Assembly (NCBI GenBank): GCA_045652465.1
Contig: JAZRUI010000002.1
Coordinates: forward strand, 74,543-138,542
DNA: 64,000 nt
Direction of reading: 5' to 3'
Source of the DNA: SIG589 sp045652465
GTDB lineage: Bacteria > Bacillota > Clostridia > Oscillospirales > Acutalibacteraceae
Below, in pieces: positions 49,142 to 58,135 of this stretch. How positions within the stretch are numbered: the first letter of the stretch is position 1; every line of letters starts with the position of its first letter. Both the position numbers and the translations under genes were made by a program. The notes under the pieces were generated by a model. It was given only the letters and a program-made list of their open reading frames with translations, searched no databases and was not told where the DNA came from.

Positions 49142-49863
49142 CAGTCGAGTTCCTTTGCAAGTTCAAGCGCAATTTCCATCATTTCGGTGAAGGAGGATTC
49201 GCGCTCGGCCGAATCGGTTGATTCGCCTGTTAGGAGATGGTCCGAAATGGTGCAAACCGCGAGGGCGTTTTTGCCGCTTCGAGCCGCATTCATATAAAGC
49301 GCCGCAGCCTCCATTTCAACCGCTAAAACCCCCATTTTGTTCCAAGCGGGAGTCGGGTCAGTATCGTTATAAAAAGTGTCGCTCGAGAGAATATTGCCAA
49401 CATGATAGCGCGCGCCGCGGCGGGCTGCAATCTTAACGCATTTCTCTAAAAGGTTATAGCTCGCTATGGGCGCGAATGTGCCGGGAAGGGCATACTGCGA
49501 GGCGAAACTGCTATTGGTGCAGGCGCCTGCGGCAATAACGATGTCGCGGATTTTAACATTCTCTCTCATCGCTCCCGCCGAGCCAACGCGGATAATGTTT
49601 TCCACGCCGAAAAAGTTATAAAGCTCATAGGAATAGATGCCTATAGAGGGCATTCCCATTCCGCTTGCCATAACCGAAACGCGGGTTCCTTTATATTCGC
49701 CTGTATATCCGTTTATGCCGCGAACGCTGTTAACAAGCTTCGCATTCTCTAAAAAATTCTCGGCTATGAATTTAGCGCGAAGAGGGTCGCCCGGCATTAA
49801 AACCGTTTTGGCGAAATCCTCAGGAGAGGCATTTATATGAGGGGTAGGATATAAATTCGGCAT
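49141..49863 (-). CDS. deoD: Purine-nucleoside phosphorylase, DeoD type
   Basis: Splits purine (deoxy)nucleosides to base and sugar phosphate. The 240-residue protein has TPHINASPEDFAKTVLMPGDPLRAK, GIYSYEL, RVGSAGAM, and GVLAVEMEAAALY, with the catalytic Asp in ISDHLLTGE, all typical of hexameric DeoD. ATG 49863 is preceded by AAGGAGA; an in-frame TTG at 49884 lies before that site. Ten-base gap to deoC upstream. Confidence 0.96.
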   Translation of the reverse strand: MPNLYPTPHINASPEDFAKTVLMPGDPLRAKFIAENFLENAKLVNSVRGINGYTGEYKGTRVSVMASGMGMPSIGIYSYELYNFFGVENIIRVGSAGAMRENVKIRDIVIAAGACTNSSFASQYALPGTFAPIASYNLLEKCVKIAARRGARYHVGNILSSDTFYNDTDPTPAWNKMGVLAVEMEAAALYMNAARSGKNALAVCTISDHLLTGESTDSAERESSFTEMMEIALELAKELD

Positions 49864-49873
49864 AATTATCTCC

Positions 49874-50542
49874 TTAATAGCCAACGCCTGTATCGGCGTT
49901 CTTAATTATTTTAATAATGCGGCTTGTGCCAAGGCGGGAAGCGCCCAAGTTTATGAAATCCTCGGCATCCTCAAGGCTGCTGATTCCGCCCGCGGCCTTG
50001 ATTTTAACATGGGGAGCAACATGCGCCTTGAAAAGAGCGATATCCTCCTTTGTTGCGCCGCCCGAAGAGAAGCCTGTTGAAGTTTTGATGAAATCGGCTC
50101 CCGATTCGGAAACGATTTCGCACATCTTGATTTTTTCTTCCTCGCTTAAAAGGCAGGTTTCGATTATAACCTTTAATATTTTGCCCGCCGCCGTTTTTTT
50201 AATCGCTTTTATTTCCTCTAAAACATAGGAGTAGTTTTTTTCTTTGAGCGCACCGATATTTATAACCATATCGATTTCATCCGCGCCGCAAGAAACTGCA
50301 TCAGCCGTTTCAAAAACCTTGGCGGCGGTTGTATTATAGCCGTTCGGAAAACCGATTACCGTGCAAATTTTAAGGCTATCGCCAACATATTCCTTTGCCG
50401 CGCGAACGAAGGAGGGCGGGATGCAAACGCTGGCAACCGAATATTTAATTCCATCATCGCAAATGGCCTTTATATCGGCGAATGTTGCGGTTTGGGATAA
50501 CAAAGTATGGTCAACGCAGGACAAAATTTTCTCTATTGTCAT
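49874..50542 (-). CDS. deoC: Deoxyribose-phosphate aldolase
   Basis: Cleaves deoxyribose 5-phosphate to acetaldehyde and glyceraldehyde 3-phosphate. The 222-residue class I aldolase has DHTLL at the N-terminus, GFPNGYNTTAAKVFE, EIDMVINIG, KVIIETCLL and the Schiff-base Lys in DFIKTSTGF, then KAAGGI. It is the first gene of the five-gene nucleoside operon. Its promoter must lie in 50543-50640; no clear repressor site was seen. Confidence 0.96.
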   Translation of the reverse strand: MTIEKILSCVDHTLLSQTATFADIKAICDDGIKYSVASVCIPPSFVRAAKEYVGDSLKICTVIGFPNGYNTTAAKVFETADAVSCGADEIDMVINIGALKEKNYSYVLEEIKAIKKTAAGKILKVIIETCLLSEEEKIKMCEIVSESGADFIKTSTGFSSGGATKEDIALFKAHVAPHVKIKAAGGISSLEDAEDFINLGASRLGTSRIIKIIKNADTGVGY

Positions 50543-50662
50543 AAAACTAACACCTCATTTTTTACTATCTTTACAGTAACATAATTTTTATAGATTTTCA
50601 AGGCAACTTTTATGCTACACTCAGATTAAATATAACCATTCCGTAACTCGCAAACTTTAAAA

Positions 50663-50702
50663 AAATAACACCCTGAGGTTTAACCCTCAGGGTGATTTTT
50701 TT
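50663..50702 (-). terminator. Terminator of OPT-PqqD operon
   Basis: Ten-bp stem CACCCTGAGG / CCTCAGGGTG with six-base loop; T and A runs on both sides, overlapping the stop of the PqqD-like gene. Confidence 0.9.
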
Positions 50703-51048
50703 ATTTCCATTCAATAAAGGAATAGCTATCTAATATTTGGAAAAACTTTGCAAGTCTTTCATAGAGCGGGTTGGCGGCATCGCCAAAACGCTCTTTAACC
50801 GCAGGGGCAATCTCGGCGATGGATTTTTTGCCATCGATTTGCTGCCAAACAAAGCTTCCGTTTTCATCAAGATGAATATAGGAAACCGGCGGTTTTCTAA
50901 AAAGCTTTTGCATAACGCGGTTTAGCGCGCCTGTATTTTCAATCTCGAGGGTTACTATTCCCTTTTCATCCTTGGTCCAAAAAATTCGGTCGGGTCGAAC
51001 GGGAATTTTCTCAAGATAGTTTTTAGGCAAAGCCTTATTTTTCTTCAT
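50701..51048 (-). CDS. PqqD-family (RiPP recognition element-like) protein
   Basis: PqqD-like domains bind leader peptides of ribosomally made modified peptides. In this 115-residue protein the segment VSYIHLDENGSFVWQQIDGKKSIAEI and the following helices (PAVKERFGD...LYERLAKFFQIL) fit the PqqD winged-helix fold. No precursor peptide or radical-SAM maturase is visible nearby. Instead it overlaps the OPT oligopeptide transporter gene by 14 bases, so the two are expressed together. A peptide-binding role with the transporter is plausible but unproven. Confidence 0.72.
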   Translation of the reverse strand: MKKNKALPKNYLEKIPVRPDRIFWTKDEKGIVTLEIENTGALNRVMQKLFRKPPVSYIHLDENGSFVWQQIDGKKSIAEIAPAVKERFGDAANPLYERLAKFFQILDSYSFIEWK

Positions 51049-52972
51049 TAGCTGCTACCTTTGCGTTGCGCTTCTTCCAAACCGAGAACTTAAGAACGGT
51101 TAGGATGATAACTGCGAAGAGCGCAAGACCTGCGATGCTCGAAGCGGTTTGCGATAAGCCGAGTTTGCCCGAGATATCAAGAACCTCGCCAACACCGAAT
51201 ACTGCGAGAACCGCAAGAAGAATACCAACAAGACCTTCGCCCGCAATCATACCGGAGCAGAAGAGGATACCATCGTTGATAATAGCCTTTTTCTCCTTCT
51301 CTTCGCGGCGCATCTTATCGAGAGCCAAGCGGATAAGTCCGCCAACCATGATGCAAGCGTTGAGCTGAACAGGGAGATAGATACCGATTGCGAAGGGCAA
51401 AACGGGAATTCCAATGACTTCAACAACTATAGCGATGAACACACCGGTGAATACAAGACCCCAGGGGAGGTTGCCGGCGGTTACGCCTTCGATGATCATC
51501 TTCATAAGGGTTGCCTGCGGAGCAGCGAGTTCAGCCGAGCCGAAGCCCCAAGCCTTATCAAGGAGGAAGAGGGTTCCGCCGATAGCAAAGGCTGCGGCAA
51601 CAACGCCCATAATCTCACCATACTGCTGCTTCTTGGGGGTTGCACCAAGGAGATAGCCAGTCTTTAAGTCCTGCGAAGTGTCGCCTGCGATAGCGGCGAT
51701 AATGCATATAATCGAGCCGATAGCGATAGCGCTGCGCATAAGTTCAGCAACAGCAACACCCGAACCGCTTGTTAATTTTAAAATAAGGGTTGCGATAAGA
51801 AGGGTTGCAATAGCCATGCCCGAAACGGGGTTGTTACTGCTTCCAACGATACCAACCATTCTGGAAGAAACGGTTGCAAAGAAGAAGCCAAAAACAACAA
51901 TGATGATTGCGCCGAGAAGCGATACGGGAACGGCGGGAACGAGCCAGGTTACAACGGTGAGGATTGCGATAGCAACGAGGATAATCTTCATGCTGATATC
52001 CTTTGCGGTACGCTCCTCGCTGGTGCCGAGGCCGCCTGCCATGCTCTTAATCGAATCGCGGAAGGTGCGAACGATGAGCGGGAGGGACTTAATAAGGCTG
52101 ATGATACCGCCTGCTGCCAAAGCACCTGCGCCGATATAGCGGATATAGGTGCTCCAAATGCCCGAAGCGCCGCTCGAAGCGAAAATCTCGCCGATGGGAG
52201 CAGTTCCGGGATACATAACGGTTCCTTCGCCAAAGAGAACGATAAGCGGGATAAGAACGAGCCAGCTTAAAACGCCGCCGCCGAACATATAGGAAGAAAT
52301 GCGGGGACCGCAAATATAACCAACCGACATAACAGCGGGGTAAATTTGGGTTCCGATTTCGCCCGAATAGCCCTTAACGCGGAAGGAAATTTCGCCGGGA
52401 ACAGCCTTTATACCGTCAATTATAAACTTGAAAATTGCGGCAAAGCCCATACCTGCGAAAACGGTCGAGGCGTTTGCGCCACCCTCTTCACCTGCGAGCA
52501 ATACCTCAGCGCAGGCTGCGCCTTCGGGATACGGAAGGGTTCCGTGCTCACGAACGATAAGAGCGTTGCGAAGCGGCACCATGAAGAGAACACCTAAAAG
52601 ACCGCCGATTAAAGCGATGGTGGTCATCTCAACAATGCCGGGCTTGTCCATTTTGCCTTCGGCTGCCCAGAGGAATAAAGCAGGCATGGTGAAGATTGCG
52701 CCTGCTGCAAGCGATTCGCCTGCCGATCCGATGGTTTGAACGAGGTTGCTTTCGAGGATGGAGTTCTTACGCATAAGAACGCGGATAACGCCCATTGCGA
52801 TAACGGCGGCGGGAATGGAAGCCGAAACCGTCATACCAACTCGAAGGCCTAAGTATGCGTTTGCTGCGCCGAATATTACTGCGAGAATAATACCCATTAC
52901 GATAGAGGTTACCGTAAGTTCAGGGGTTATCTTCTCGGCAGGAACATAAGGCTTGAATTCTTTTTGTTCCAT
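51035..52972 (-). CDS. OPT family oligopeptide transporter
   Basis: Proton-coupled importer of oligopeptides or peptide-metal complexes. The 645-residue protein has about 14-16 membrane segments and the OPT start FKPYVPAEKITPELTVTS with GAANAYLGLRVGMTVSASIPAAV, PYPEGAACAEVL, NNPVSGMAIATLL and GDTSQDLKTGYLLGATP, all conserved in the bacterial EspB-like OPT group. Co-translated with a PqqD-like protein. GAGAATTC... region upstream holds the promoter; AGGAGAA precedes ATG 52972. Confidence 0.94.
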   Translation of the reverse strand: MEQKEFKPYVPAEKITPELTVTSIVMGIILAVIFGAANAYLGLRVGMTVSASIPAAVIAMGVIRVLMRKNSILESNLVQTIGSAGESLAAGAIFTMPALFLWAAEGKMDKPGIVEMTTIALIGGLLGVLFMVPLRNALIVREHGTLPYPEGAACAEVLLAGEEGGANASTVFAGMGFAAIFKFIIDGIKAVPGEISFRVKGYSGEIGTQIYPAVMSVGYICGPRISSYMFGGGVLSWLVLIPLIVLFGEGTVMYPGTAPIGEIFASSGASGIWSTYIRYIGAGALAAGGIISLIKSLPLIVRTFRDSIKSMAGGLGTSEERTAKDISMKIILVAIAILTVVTWLVPAVPVSLLGAIIIVVFGFFFATVSSRMVGIVGSSNNPVSGMAIATLLIATLILKLTSGSGVAVAELMRSAIAIGSIICIIAAIAGDTSQDLKTGYLLGATPKKQQYGEIMGVVAAAFAIGGTLFLLDKAWGFGSAELAAPQATLMKMIIEGVTAGNLPWGLVFTGVFIAIVVEVIGIPVLPFAIGIYLPVQLNACIMVGGLIRLALDKMRREEKEKKAIINDGILFCSGMIAGEGLVGILLAVLAVFGVGEVLDISGKLGLSQTASSIAGLALFAVIILTVLKFSVWKKRNAKVAANEEK

Positions 52973-53044
52973 GAGAATTCTCCTATCTATTTTTATCCTA
53001 TATATTCTACCATAAAACGCCTATGGTTTCAACAAAATCTTTCG

Positions 53045-54079
53045 CTAAAACAGGTCGTTATGGATGATTTTTGCAATATCGGCAAAAACGCCCGCATCAT
53101 AGCTCGAGGGACCCGGCGCATCGGTTATAATCGCGAGGATATAAGGCGCGCCCTCCTTCCAAACTATGCCCGCGTCGGAATAGGATGTCCAGTCGCCGCT
53201 GCGGTTGTGGCCCTGCTTATGGGAATAGGCAACATCGAGCGACTGGGTCGAATAGTTGCCGTCGGTGCCGGTGCAGGAATTATATAAAAACTCGGCATAT
53301 TCGCCGCCACGGCAAAAATATTTATAAATCTCGCGCCAGCAAATCGCCAAATCCCGCGCATTGGCGCGCAGGCTCCAAACGGTTGGTTTTATTTGCATGG
53401 AGGGTGCCGAAATCGAGGATACCCACTGGTTATAGCCATCGCGGCCAAAATAATCAACCGCCATCATATAACCCACATTATCACTTATCGACATACTCTT
53501 ATGAAGCATTGTCCGCATATCGAAAACCGTTCCGAAGGGTTTATATTGCATATCCCCCGTGCCCGGCTCGTAATGCTTTTTCTCGTAGGTCATTTGGGTG
53601 TCGAGGGTTGCGGCGCCCTTTTCCATTTGCATAAGGCAATAAAGCGTGTAAGGCGCCTTAACGGTGCAGGCGCAAAAAATTTGCGCATCGGTGTTATAGC
53701 CTATCGCTTTTTTGCCATCGAGAGAATAGGCAACAAGCGAAATATTGTGATTATAATCGCGCAAAATCATATCAAGGCTTTCGAGCGCAGCGGCATAGTC
53801 GCTATTCAGGTCACCATAGGCACGAAGCTGCTCGCCCGACACATTCATTTCCTTTAGAAGGTCGCCATACTCCCCGCTTATTTGAACATTCGGCACAAGC
53901 TCCGATGAGGTTGAATCGGTTGGCTCGCTTGAATTTGTCGGTTGGCTCTCGGCCGAGCTCACGGGAACACTCGACTGCGGAGCCGAAGGCTCGCTGCTCG
54001 CATTTTTAGCCGCACCGCCGCAGCCGACAAGCACCGCCGCAGCCAGCATTATTGCAAATAAAGGCTTTATATATTTCAA
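53045..54079 (-). CDS. Class A beta-lactamase-like lipoprotein with Cys at the nucleophile position
   Basis: Extracytoplasmic lipoprotein (Cys20) with a Ser/Pro/Glu/Thr-rich linker (about 25-62) and a beta-lactamase/transpeptidase-like domain. The usual SxxK motif reads CTVK (Cys138 to Lys141); the codon is TGC. The SDN motif is intact (Ser199-Asp200-Asn201) and the KTG triad reads KQG (288-290) before DAGIVW. So the fold is class A-like but the nucleophile Ser is Cys. It could be an altered-activity enzyme, an inactive binding protein, or a sequence error. Single-gene unit; probably a cell wall enzyme rather than a resistance factor. Confidence 0.82.
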   Translation of the reverse strand: MKYIKPLFAIMLAAAVLVGCGGAAKNASSEPSAPQSSVPVSSAESQPTNSSEPTDSTSSELVPNVQISGEYGDLLKEMNVSGEQLRAYGDLNSDYAAALESLDMILRDYNHNISLVAYSLDGKKAIGYNTDAQIFCACTVKAPYTLYCLMQMEKGAATLDTQMTYEKKHYEPGTGDMQYKPFGTVFDMRTMLHKSMSISDNVGYMMAVDYFGRDGYNQWVSSISAPSMQIKPTVWSLRANARDLAICWREIYKYFCRGGEYAEFLYNSCTGTDGNYSTQSLDVAYSHKQGHNRSGDWTSYSDAGIVWKEGAPYILAIITDAPGPSSYDAGVFADIAKIIHNDLF

Positions 54080-54136
54080 GGTATCACTCCTTTTTTCGTT
54101 ATGTTTATTTTAACATTTTTAAAGATAGAAAACAAG

Positions 54137-54169
54137 AAAAACCCTCTCCAAGCGGAGAGGGTTTTTGTT
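54137..54169 (-). terminator. Terminator of Na+ symporter gene
   Basis: Stem AAAACCCTCTCC / GGAGAGGGTTTT with AAGC loop. Confidence 0.92.
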
Positions 54170-55567
54170 TTAGAACATTGCCTTTATCTCGCCCCAGAGG
54201 GTGAAGTTATCGGCGAAGGGGAAGTTGAGAATGCCTATAATAAAGATAAGGAAAATGATAAGCGGCAATACATAGGTCATATAGGGACGAATCCAGCGCG
54301 GGAGTTTAAGTCCCTTACCTGCGTTGGCCTCCTCAAGGAGCTTATCGAAGCCCCAACCCTTCTTGGAAACTGCAAAGATAACATAGCAAGCAGCGCCAAG
54401 CGGGAGCATGCAATAAGAAACGAAGAAATCTTCTAAATCAAGAACCGAGGAACCGGTGTTGAACGGAACAAAGCCCGACCACTCGTTAAATCCGAGAGCA
54501 CAGGGAACCGAGAGGATTAAAACTGCAATTCCGCAAACGACACAGGTTTTAACGCGCGACCAATTCTTAAGCTCGCGAACACAAGCGAGAATATTCTCGA
54601 AAACGGCAATAATGGTGGAGAATGCTGCGAAGAGCATAAAGAGGAAGAATACTGTTCCCCAAATTCTGCCGCCTGCCATATTGTTGAATACCTTTGCCAT
54701 CGAAACGAATAAAAGTCCGGGGCCTGCGCCGGGTTCAACATCAAAGGTGAAGCATGCGGGGAAGATAATAAGACCGGCAACAACGGCAACAAATGTGTCG
54801 AGTGCCAAAATGTTAATAGATTCGCCAACGAGCGAGCGCTCGCGGCCTATGTAGCTGCCGAAGATAGCCATAGAGCCGATACCAAGGCTTAAGGTGAAGA
54901 ATGCCTGGTTCATGGCGGCAACAACAACATTGGCGTTAATCTTGGATAAATCGGGCTTTAAATAGAAGGTTAGACCTTCTTTGGCGCCGCTTAAGGTAAA
55001 GCTGTTGATTGCAAGAACAACCATAAGACCTAAAAGCGCAACCATCATATACTTTGTTACTCGCTCAACACCCTTTTGGAGACCAAAAGAAAGAACGAGG
55101 AAGCCAACAACTACAACGATTGCCATAAAGCCAACGGTTACGGCGGGGCTCGAAAGCATCTCGCCGAACTTAGAAACCGACTGAGTATCGGTTATGCCGG
55201 TCATGTCGCCCTTTAAGAAGGAAACAAAATAATACAAAATCCAGCCTGTAACCGAGGTGTAGAACATCATAAGAAGGAAGTTAGCAACTAGTGCTGCATA
55301 ACCGTGAAGATGCCACTTTTGACCCGGCTTTTCAAGCTTTTGATAAAGCTTTACAGGGCTTGCCTGACTTGCGCGACCGAGAGCAAACTCGGTTACCATA
55401 ACGGGAAGGCCTAAAACAACCAAGCAAATCAAATAAATTAAAACGAATGCTCCGCCGCCGTTAGTTCCCGCAAGCCACGGAAATTTCCAAACATTACCTA
55501 CGCCGATGGCACAGCCTGCGCTAAGCAGGATAAAGCCCAAACGGCTACCTAATCTTTCGCGTTCCAT
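54170..55567 (-). CDS. Neurotransmitter:sodium symporter family transporter
   Basis: Na+-driven amino-acid importer of the LeuT/MhsT type. The 465-residue protein has about 11-12 membrane helices, the TM1 signature GCAIGVGNVWKFPWLAGTNGGGAF (read in parts) with Na+-site residues, and the unwound TM6 region (NQAFFTLSLGIGSMAIFGSY). ATG 55567 follows GGAGAG; an upstream in-frame ATG at 55582 has no site. Amino acids such as Trp, Tyr or Leu are known substrates. It would use the Na+ gradient built by the decarboxylase pump in this window. Confidence 0.93.
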   Translation of the reverse strand: MERERLGSRLGFILLSAGCAIGVGNVWKFPWLAGTNGGGAFVLIYLICLVVLGLPVMVTEFALGRASQASPVKLYQKLEKPGQKWHLHGYAALVANFLLMMFYTSVTGWILYYFVSFLKGDMTGITDTQSVSKFGEMLSSPAVTVGFMAIVVVVGFLVLSFGLQKGVERVTKYMMVALLGLMVVLAINSFTLSGAKEGLTFYLKPDLSKINANVVVAAMNQAFFTLSLGIGSMAIFGSYIGRERSLVGESINILALDTFVAVVAGLIIFPACFTFDVEPGAGPGLLFVSMAKVFNNMAGGRIWGTVFFLFMLFAAFSTIIAVFENILACVRELKNWSRVKTCVVCGIAVLILSVPCALGFNEWSGFVPFNTGSSVLDLEDFFVSYCMLPLGAACYVIFAVSKKGWGFDKLLEEANAGKGLKLPRWIRPYMTYVLPLIIFLIFIIGILNFPFADNFTLWGEIKAMF

Positions 55568-55796
55568 AAATTCTCTCCTCAAAATTTATTTCGTGTTGGT
55601 TTTCCCAACTTGTAAGATAATTATACCATCGAAGTTAAATATATGCAAGAAAAACAACGAAGTTCTTTGGATATAGTCCTTTTTTATTTCGTTAACTCGG
55701 TTTTTGGGAATCACGAGCATAAATTGAAACGAAAGCGTTACCCCCTATCACAATATGCGAAAACAAACAATAATTATAAATATAATATCGACATGA
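55568..55796. other. Intergenic region, promoter of the symporter gene
   Basis: About 230 AT-rich bases. ATTATA near 55620 gives a minus-strand -10 (TATAAT) ahead of the symporter. No ORF, repeat or RNA was seen in the rest. Confidence 0.4.
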
Positions 55797-55826
55797 AGAA
55801 AAACCACCCGTGATGGGTGGTTTTTT
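55797..55826. terminator. Terminator next to tRNA-Asn remnant
   Basis: Stem AACCACCC / GGGTGGTT with five-base loop and T/A runs. It ends the transcript of the dehydrogenase gene on the minus strand. Confidence 0.85.
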
Positions 55827-55847
55827 GTGGCGCCTTAAACAGGGCTC
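55827..55847 (-). pseudogene. Remnant of a tRNA-Asn 3' end
   Basis: TGGCGCCTTAAACAGGGCTCG matches the CCA end, acceptor arm and half T arm of the intact tRNA-Asn (63775-63795) at 20 of 21 bases, in the same orientation and, like it, directly behind a terminator hairpin. Possible left attachment-site scar of an 8-kb island. Confidence 0.75.
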
Positions 55848-55883
55848 GGGTCGAAGGTTGGTCATTATCGTTTCAGAAGAAAC

Positions 55884-57125
55884 TTATTGGAAATTTGATA
55901 ACAAATATTTTTCCGCTTCAGCACACCACAAGCCGTTATTTTTCTTAACGATATCATCAAGTGTTTTAAAGCGCTTGTCGGTTTCGCCTAATTTTCCGAA
56001 ATCATTAATCGCCGTTAAGGGGAGATTAATATGTGTGTATATAAGTTTCTTTCCGCCGGGGATTTCAGGCAAGCGGAGGGTTGTGTCTATCGCTGCATCA
56101 ATGCCCCCAATATGAGTAATCATAACCGCGGGAGTTATGCGTTTCTCGCCTATCAAACGAACAATATCCTTCATATCATCGGTTGTGCTTCCGCTTGTTC
56201 CGACTACATGATGCTGAGCATAGTGAACATTATAGAAGTTAAAATTAGCGCTAAACTGTTTGTCTAACGGGCCCGCAAAAAAATTAAGGCATCCGTCAAA
56301 TCCAAGAATCGCATCCGCTAATTCAACCACAGCCGATACCGGTGCATAAACAAACACATCATCATATCCGCTGCCGCCCGAGAGCTCGAGCAATTCGTCT
56401 TTATCCGAGGAAGCAACAAACTTAAGCTCAATGCCATCCTTTTTAGCATCTTCAGGGTTAAATATTTGTTTAGCTCTTTCCAATCTTTCAACGCTTAAAT
56501 CGGTTACGACAACAAGCGACGGATTAACATCTCCGTGCAACGCGATATCTATTGCCACTAATCCCATCGGACCGCAGCCGGCAAGTATTGCAACCTTACC
56601 GCCCGACTTAATATTGGTATATGGCTTTAATTCATCATCCAAATGCAAATTTGCTTTGTAGCCTCTTATAACGCAAGAGGCAGGTTCAATAAGCGAGCCG
56701 TTAAAATACGAATCGCTATCAATCTTAATCAAATATCCGTTTTCTACAATGTGGTCATAAACGATGGAATAGGTGGAAACTCCGCCGATTTCGCCGAAGG
56801 AATAACCGATGGTTTTCATACCACCGAGATAAGAAAGAACAGGCGGCATAACAACCTTGTCGCCAACACTGAACTTATCCTTATGCTTATTTGTTACCTC
56901 AACGACCTCGGCGCAAAACTCGTGTCCGATAATCACGGGATTTTCCGCAACATTATCAGGCACTCTTATATGTTTAGCGCCCTGCTTTGCGGTCTTATAG
57001 GTGGACATGCATACACTATCCGAAATGATTTTTATGAGAATTTCGCCATCTTTAAGTTCAGGTAATTCAAACTCTTCAAGTCTTAAATCCTGTTCGCCGT
57101 AAAGTCTAACTGCTTTTGTTTTCAT
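55884..57125 (-). CDS. Zinc-type polyol/sugar-phosphate dehydrogenase (SorE-like)
   Basis: The 413-residue medium-chain dehydrogenase has an N-terminal GroES-like domain (SVCMSTYKTAKQGAKH, GHEFCAEVVEV) and a Rossmann domain with AGCGPMGLVAIDIALHG. Its N-terminus KTKAVRLYGEQDLRLEEFELPE (read in parts) is like L-sorbose-1-phosphate reductases, which reduce a ketose phosphate to a hexitol phosphate or the reverse. ATG 57125 follows GGGTGA. It lies ten bases behind a class II aldolase gene under a DeoR regulator, fitting breakdown of an unusual sugar or polyol phosphate. No PTS gene is in the window. Confidence 0.82.
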   Translation of the reverse strand: MKTKAVRLYGEQDLRLEEFELPELKDGEILIKIISDSVCMSTYKTAKQGAKHIRVPDNVAENPVIIGHEFCAEVVEVTNKHKDKFSVGDKVVMPPVLSYLGGMKTIGYSFGEIGGVSTYSIVYDHIVENGYLIKIDSDSYFNGSLIEPASCVIRGYKANLHLDDELKPYTNIKSGGKVAILAGCGPMGLVAIDIALHGDVNPSLVVVTDLSVERLERAKQIFNPEDAKKDGIELKFVASSDKDELLELSGGSGYDDVFVYAPVSAVVELADAILGFDGCLNFFAGPLDKQFSANFNFYNVHYAQHHVVGTSGSTTDDMKDIVRLIGEKRITPAVMITHIGGIDAAIDTTLRLPEIPGGKKLIYTHINLPLTAINDFGKLGETDKRFKTLDDIVKKNNGLWCAEAEKYLLSNFQ

Positions 57126-57135
57126 AGCTATCACC

Positions 57136-58005
57136 CTATATTCTTCCCGAGCTGCCAAACTGTCTTAATTTGCTCTTAACAACATCCTTCATCATAACTC
57201 TTGCATCTTCGAAAACAATGAAAGGCCAGGTTGAAGGATTATCTATGGTGTTCAGCTTGTCTTTAAGGCCCTTGTTAAGAGCATAAAGAACATCGGAATA
57301 AATATTTATCTTGGTTATACCATGCTGAATTGCATTTTGCATTTGGTCATCGGGAGTTCCGCTTCCGCCGTGCAAAACAAGCGGTCTATCGCAAACAGCA
57401 ACAATTTCATCAAGTCTATCAATTCTAAGCTCGGGAGTGCTCTTATAAACGCCGTGCGAGGTTCCGATAGCAACTGCAAGTGCGTCAACATCGGTAATTT
57501 CAACGAACTTCGCAACCTCAGCGGGAACGGTCAGGCTCTCGCCCGGGTCGGTATCGGTTCCGGTTTCGCTAATGCTTCCCACGCTTGCGTTACCAACATG
57601 ACCAAGCTCAGCTTCCACGGTTATACCGCGTGCATGAGCGTATTTTGTAACCTGTGCTGTATTTTTTGCATTGTTCTCAAAATCAAGAACGGAGCCATCA
57701 TACATAACCGAACTAAACCCTGCATCTATCGCTTGTTTTATGAAATCAAAATCCGTTGCATGGTCTAAATGAAAACATACCGGCACATTAAAATAATTTG
57801 AAGCTTCTTTTACCATTGATGTGAGCAACGGTAAACCTTTACCCTCCAAATCAACGCCTAAACCCATTAACAAAGCAGGAGATTTTTCTTCCTCACATGC
57901 TTCTAAAACAGCCCTCATCATCTCATAATTGCTGACATCAAATGCGGGGATTGCATAATGGTTTTTCTTGGCATCGGCAAGAATTTCTTTCATTGTAACT
58001 AACAT
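57136..58005 (-). CDS. Class II ketose-bisphosphate aldolase
   Basis: Zinc aldolase that splits fructose- or tagatose-bisphosphate or a related phosphorylated ketose. The 289-residue protein has YAIPAFDVSNYEMMRAV, the zinc-binding CFHLDHATDFDFIKQAIDAGF, ELGHVG with the second zinc His, GTSHGVYK and LHGGSGTPDDQ. ATG 58005 has an ideal GGAGGAG site; the frame upstream runs through the operator. First gene of the operon with the SorE-like dehydrogenase, divergent from the DeoR gene. Confidence 0.92.
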   Translation of the reverse strand: MLVTMKEILADAKKNHYAIPAFDVSNYEMMRAVLEACEEEKSPALLMGLGVDLEGKGLPLLTSMVKEASNYFNVPVCFHLDHATDFDFIKQAIDAGFSSVMYDGSVLDFENNAKNTAQVTKYAHARGITVEAELGHVGNASVGSISETGTDTDPGESLTVPAEVAKFVEITDVDALAVAIGTSHGVYKSTPELRIDRLDEIVAVCDRPLVLHGGSGTPDDQMQNAIQHGITKINIYSDVLYALNKGLKDKLNTIDNPSTWPFIVFEDARVMMKDVVKSKLRQFGSSGRI

Positions 58006-58028
58006 ATTATCTCCTCCAACTATTAATT

Positions 58029-58111
58029 GACACACCTGTGTCACCTGTGTATAATTATATTATTCGAACATATTTGTGTCAATAAGTGTTCGTTATGTTC
58101 ATAAACGAACA
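58029..58111. promoter_or_regulatory. Divergent promoter and DeoR operator cluster
   Basis: On the minus strand TTGACA (58082-58077), 17-base spacer, TATAAT (58059-58054) drives the aldolase operon. Four CGAACA/TGTTCG-type half-sites lie at 58065-58070, 58087-58092, 58096-58101 (TGTTCA) and 58106-58111, forming two inverted pairs. A separate palindrome GACACACCTGTGTC sits at 58029-58042 near the start point. Good candidates for binding by the adjacent DeoR repressor. Confidence 0.75.
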
Positions 58112-58135
58112 TTTATTAAAACAAGGAGCTATCAT

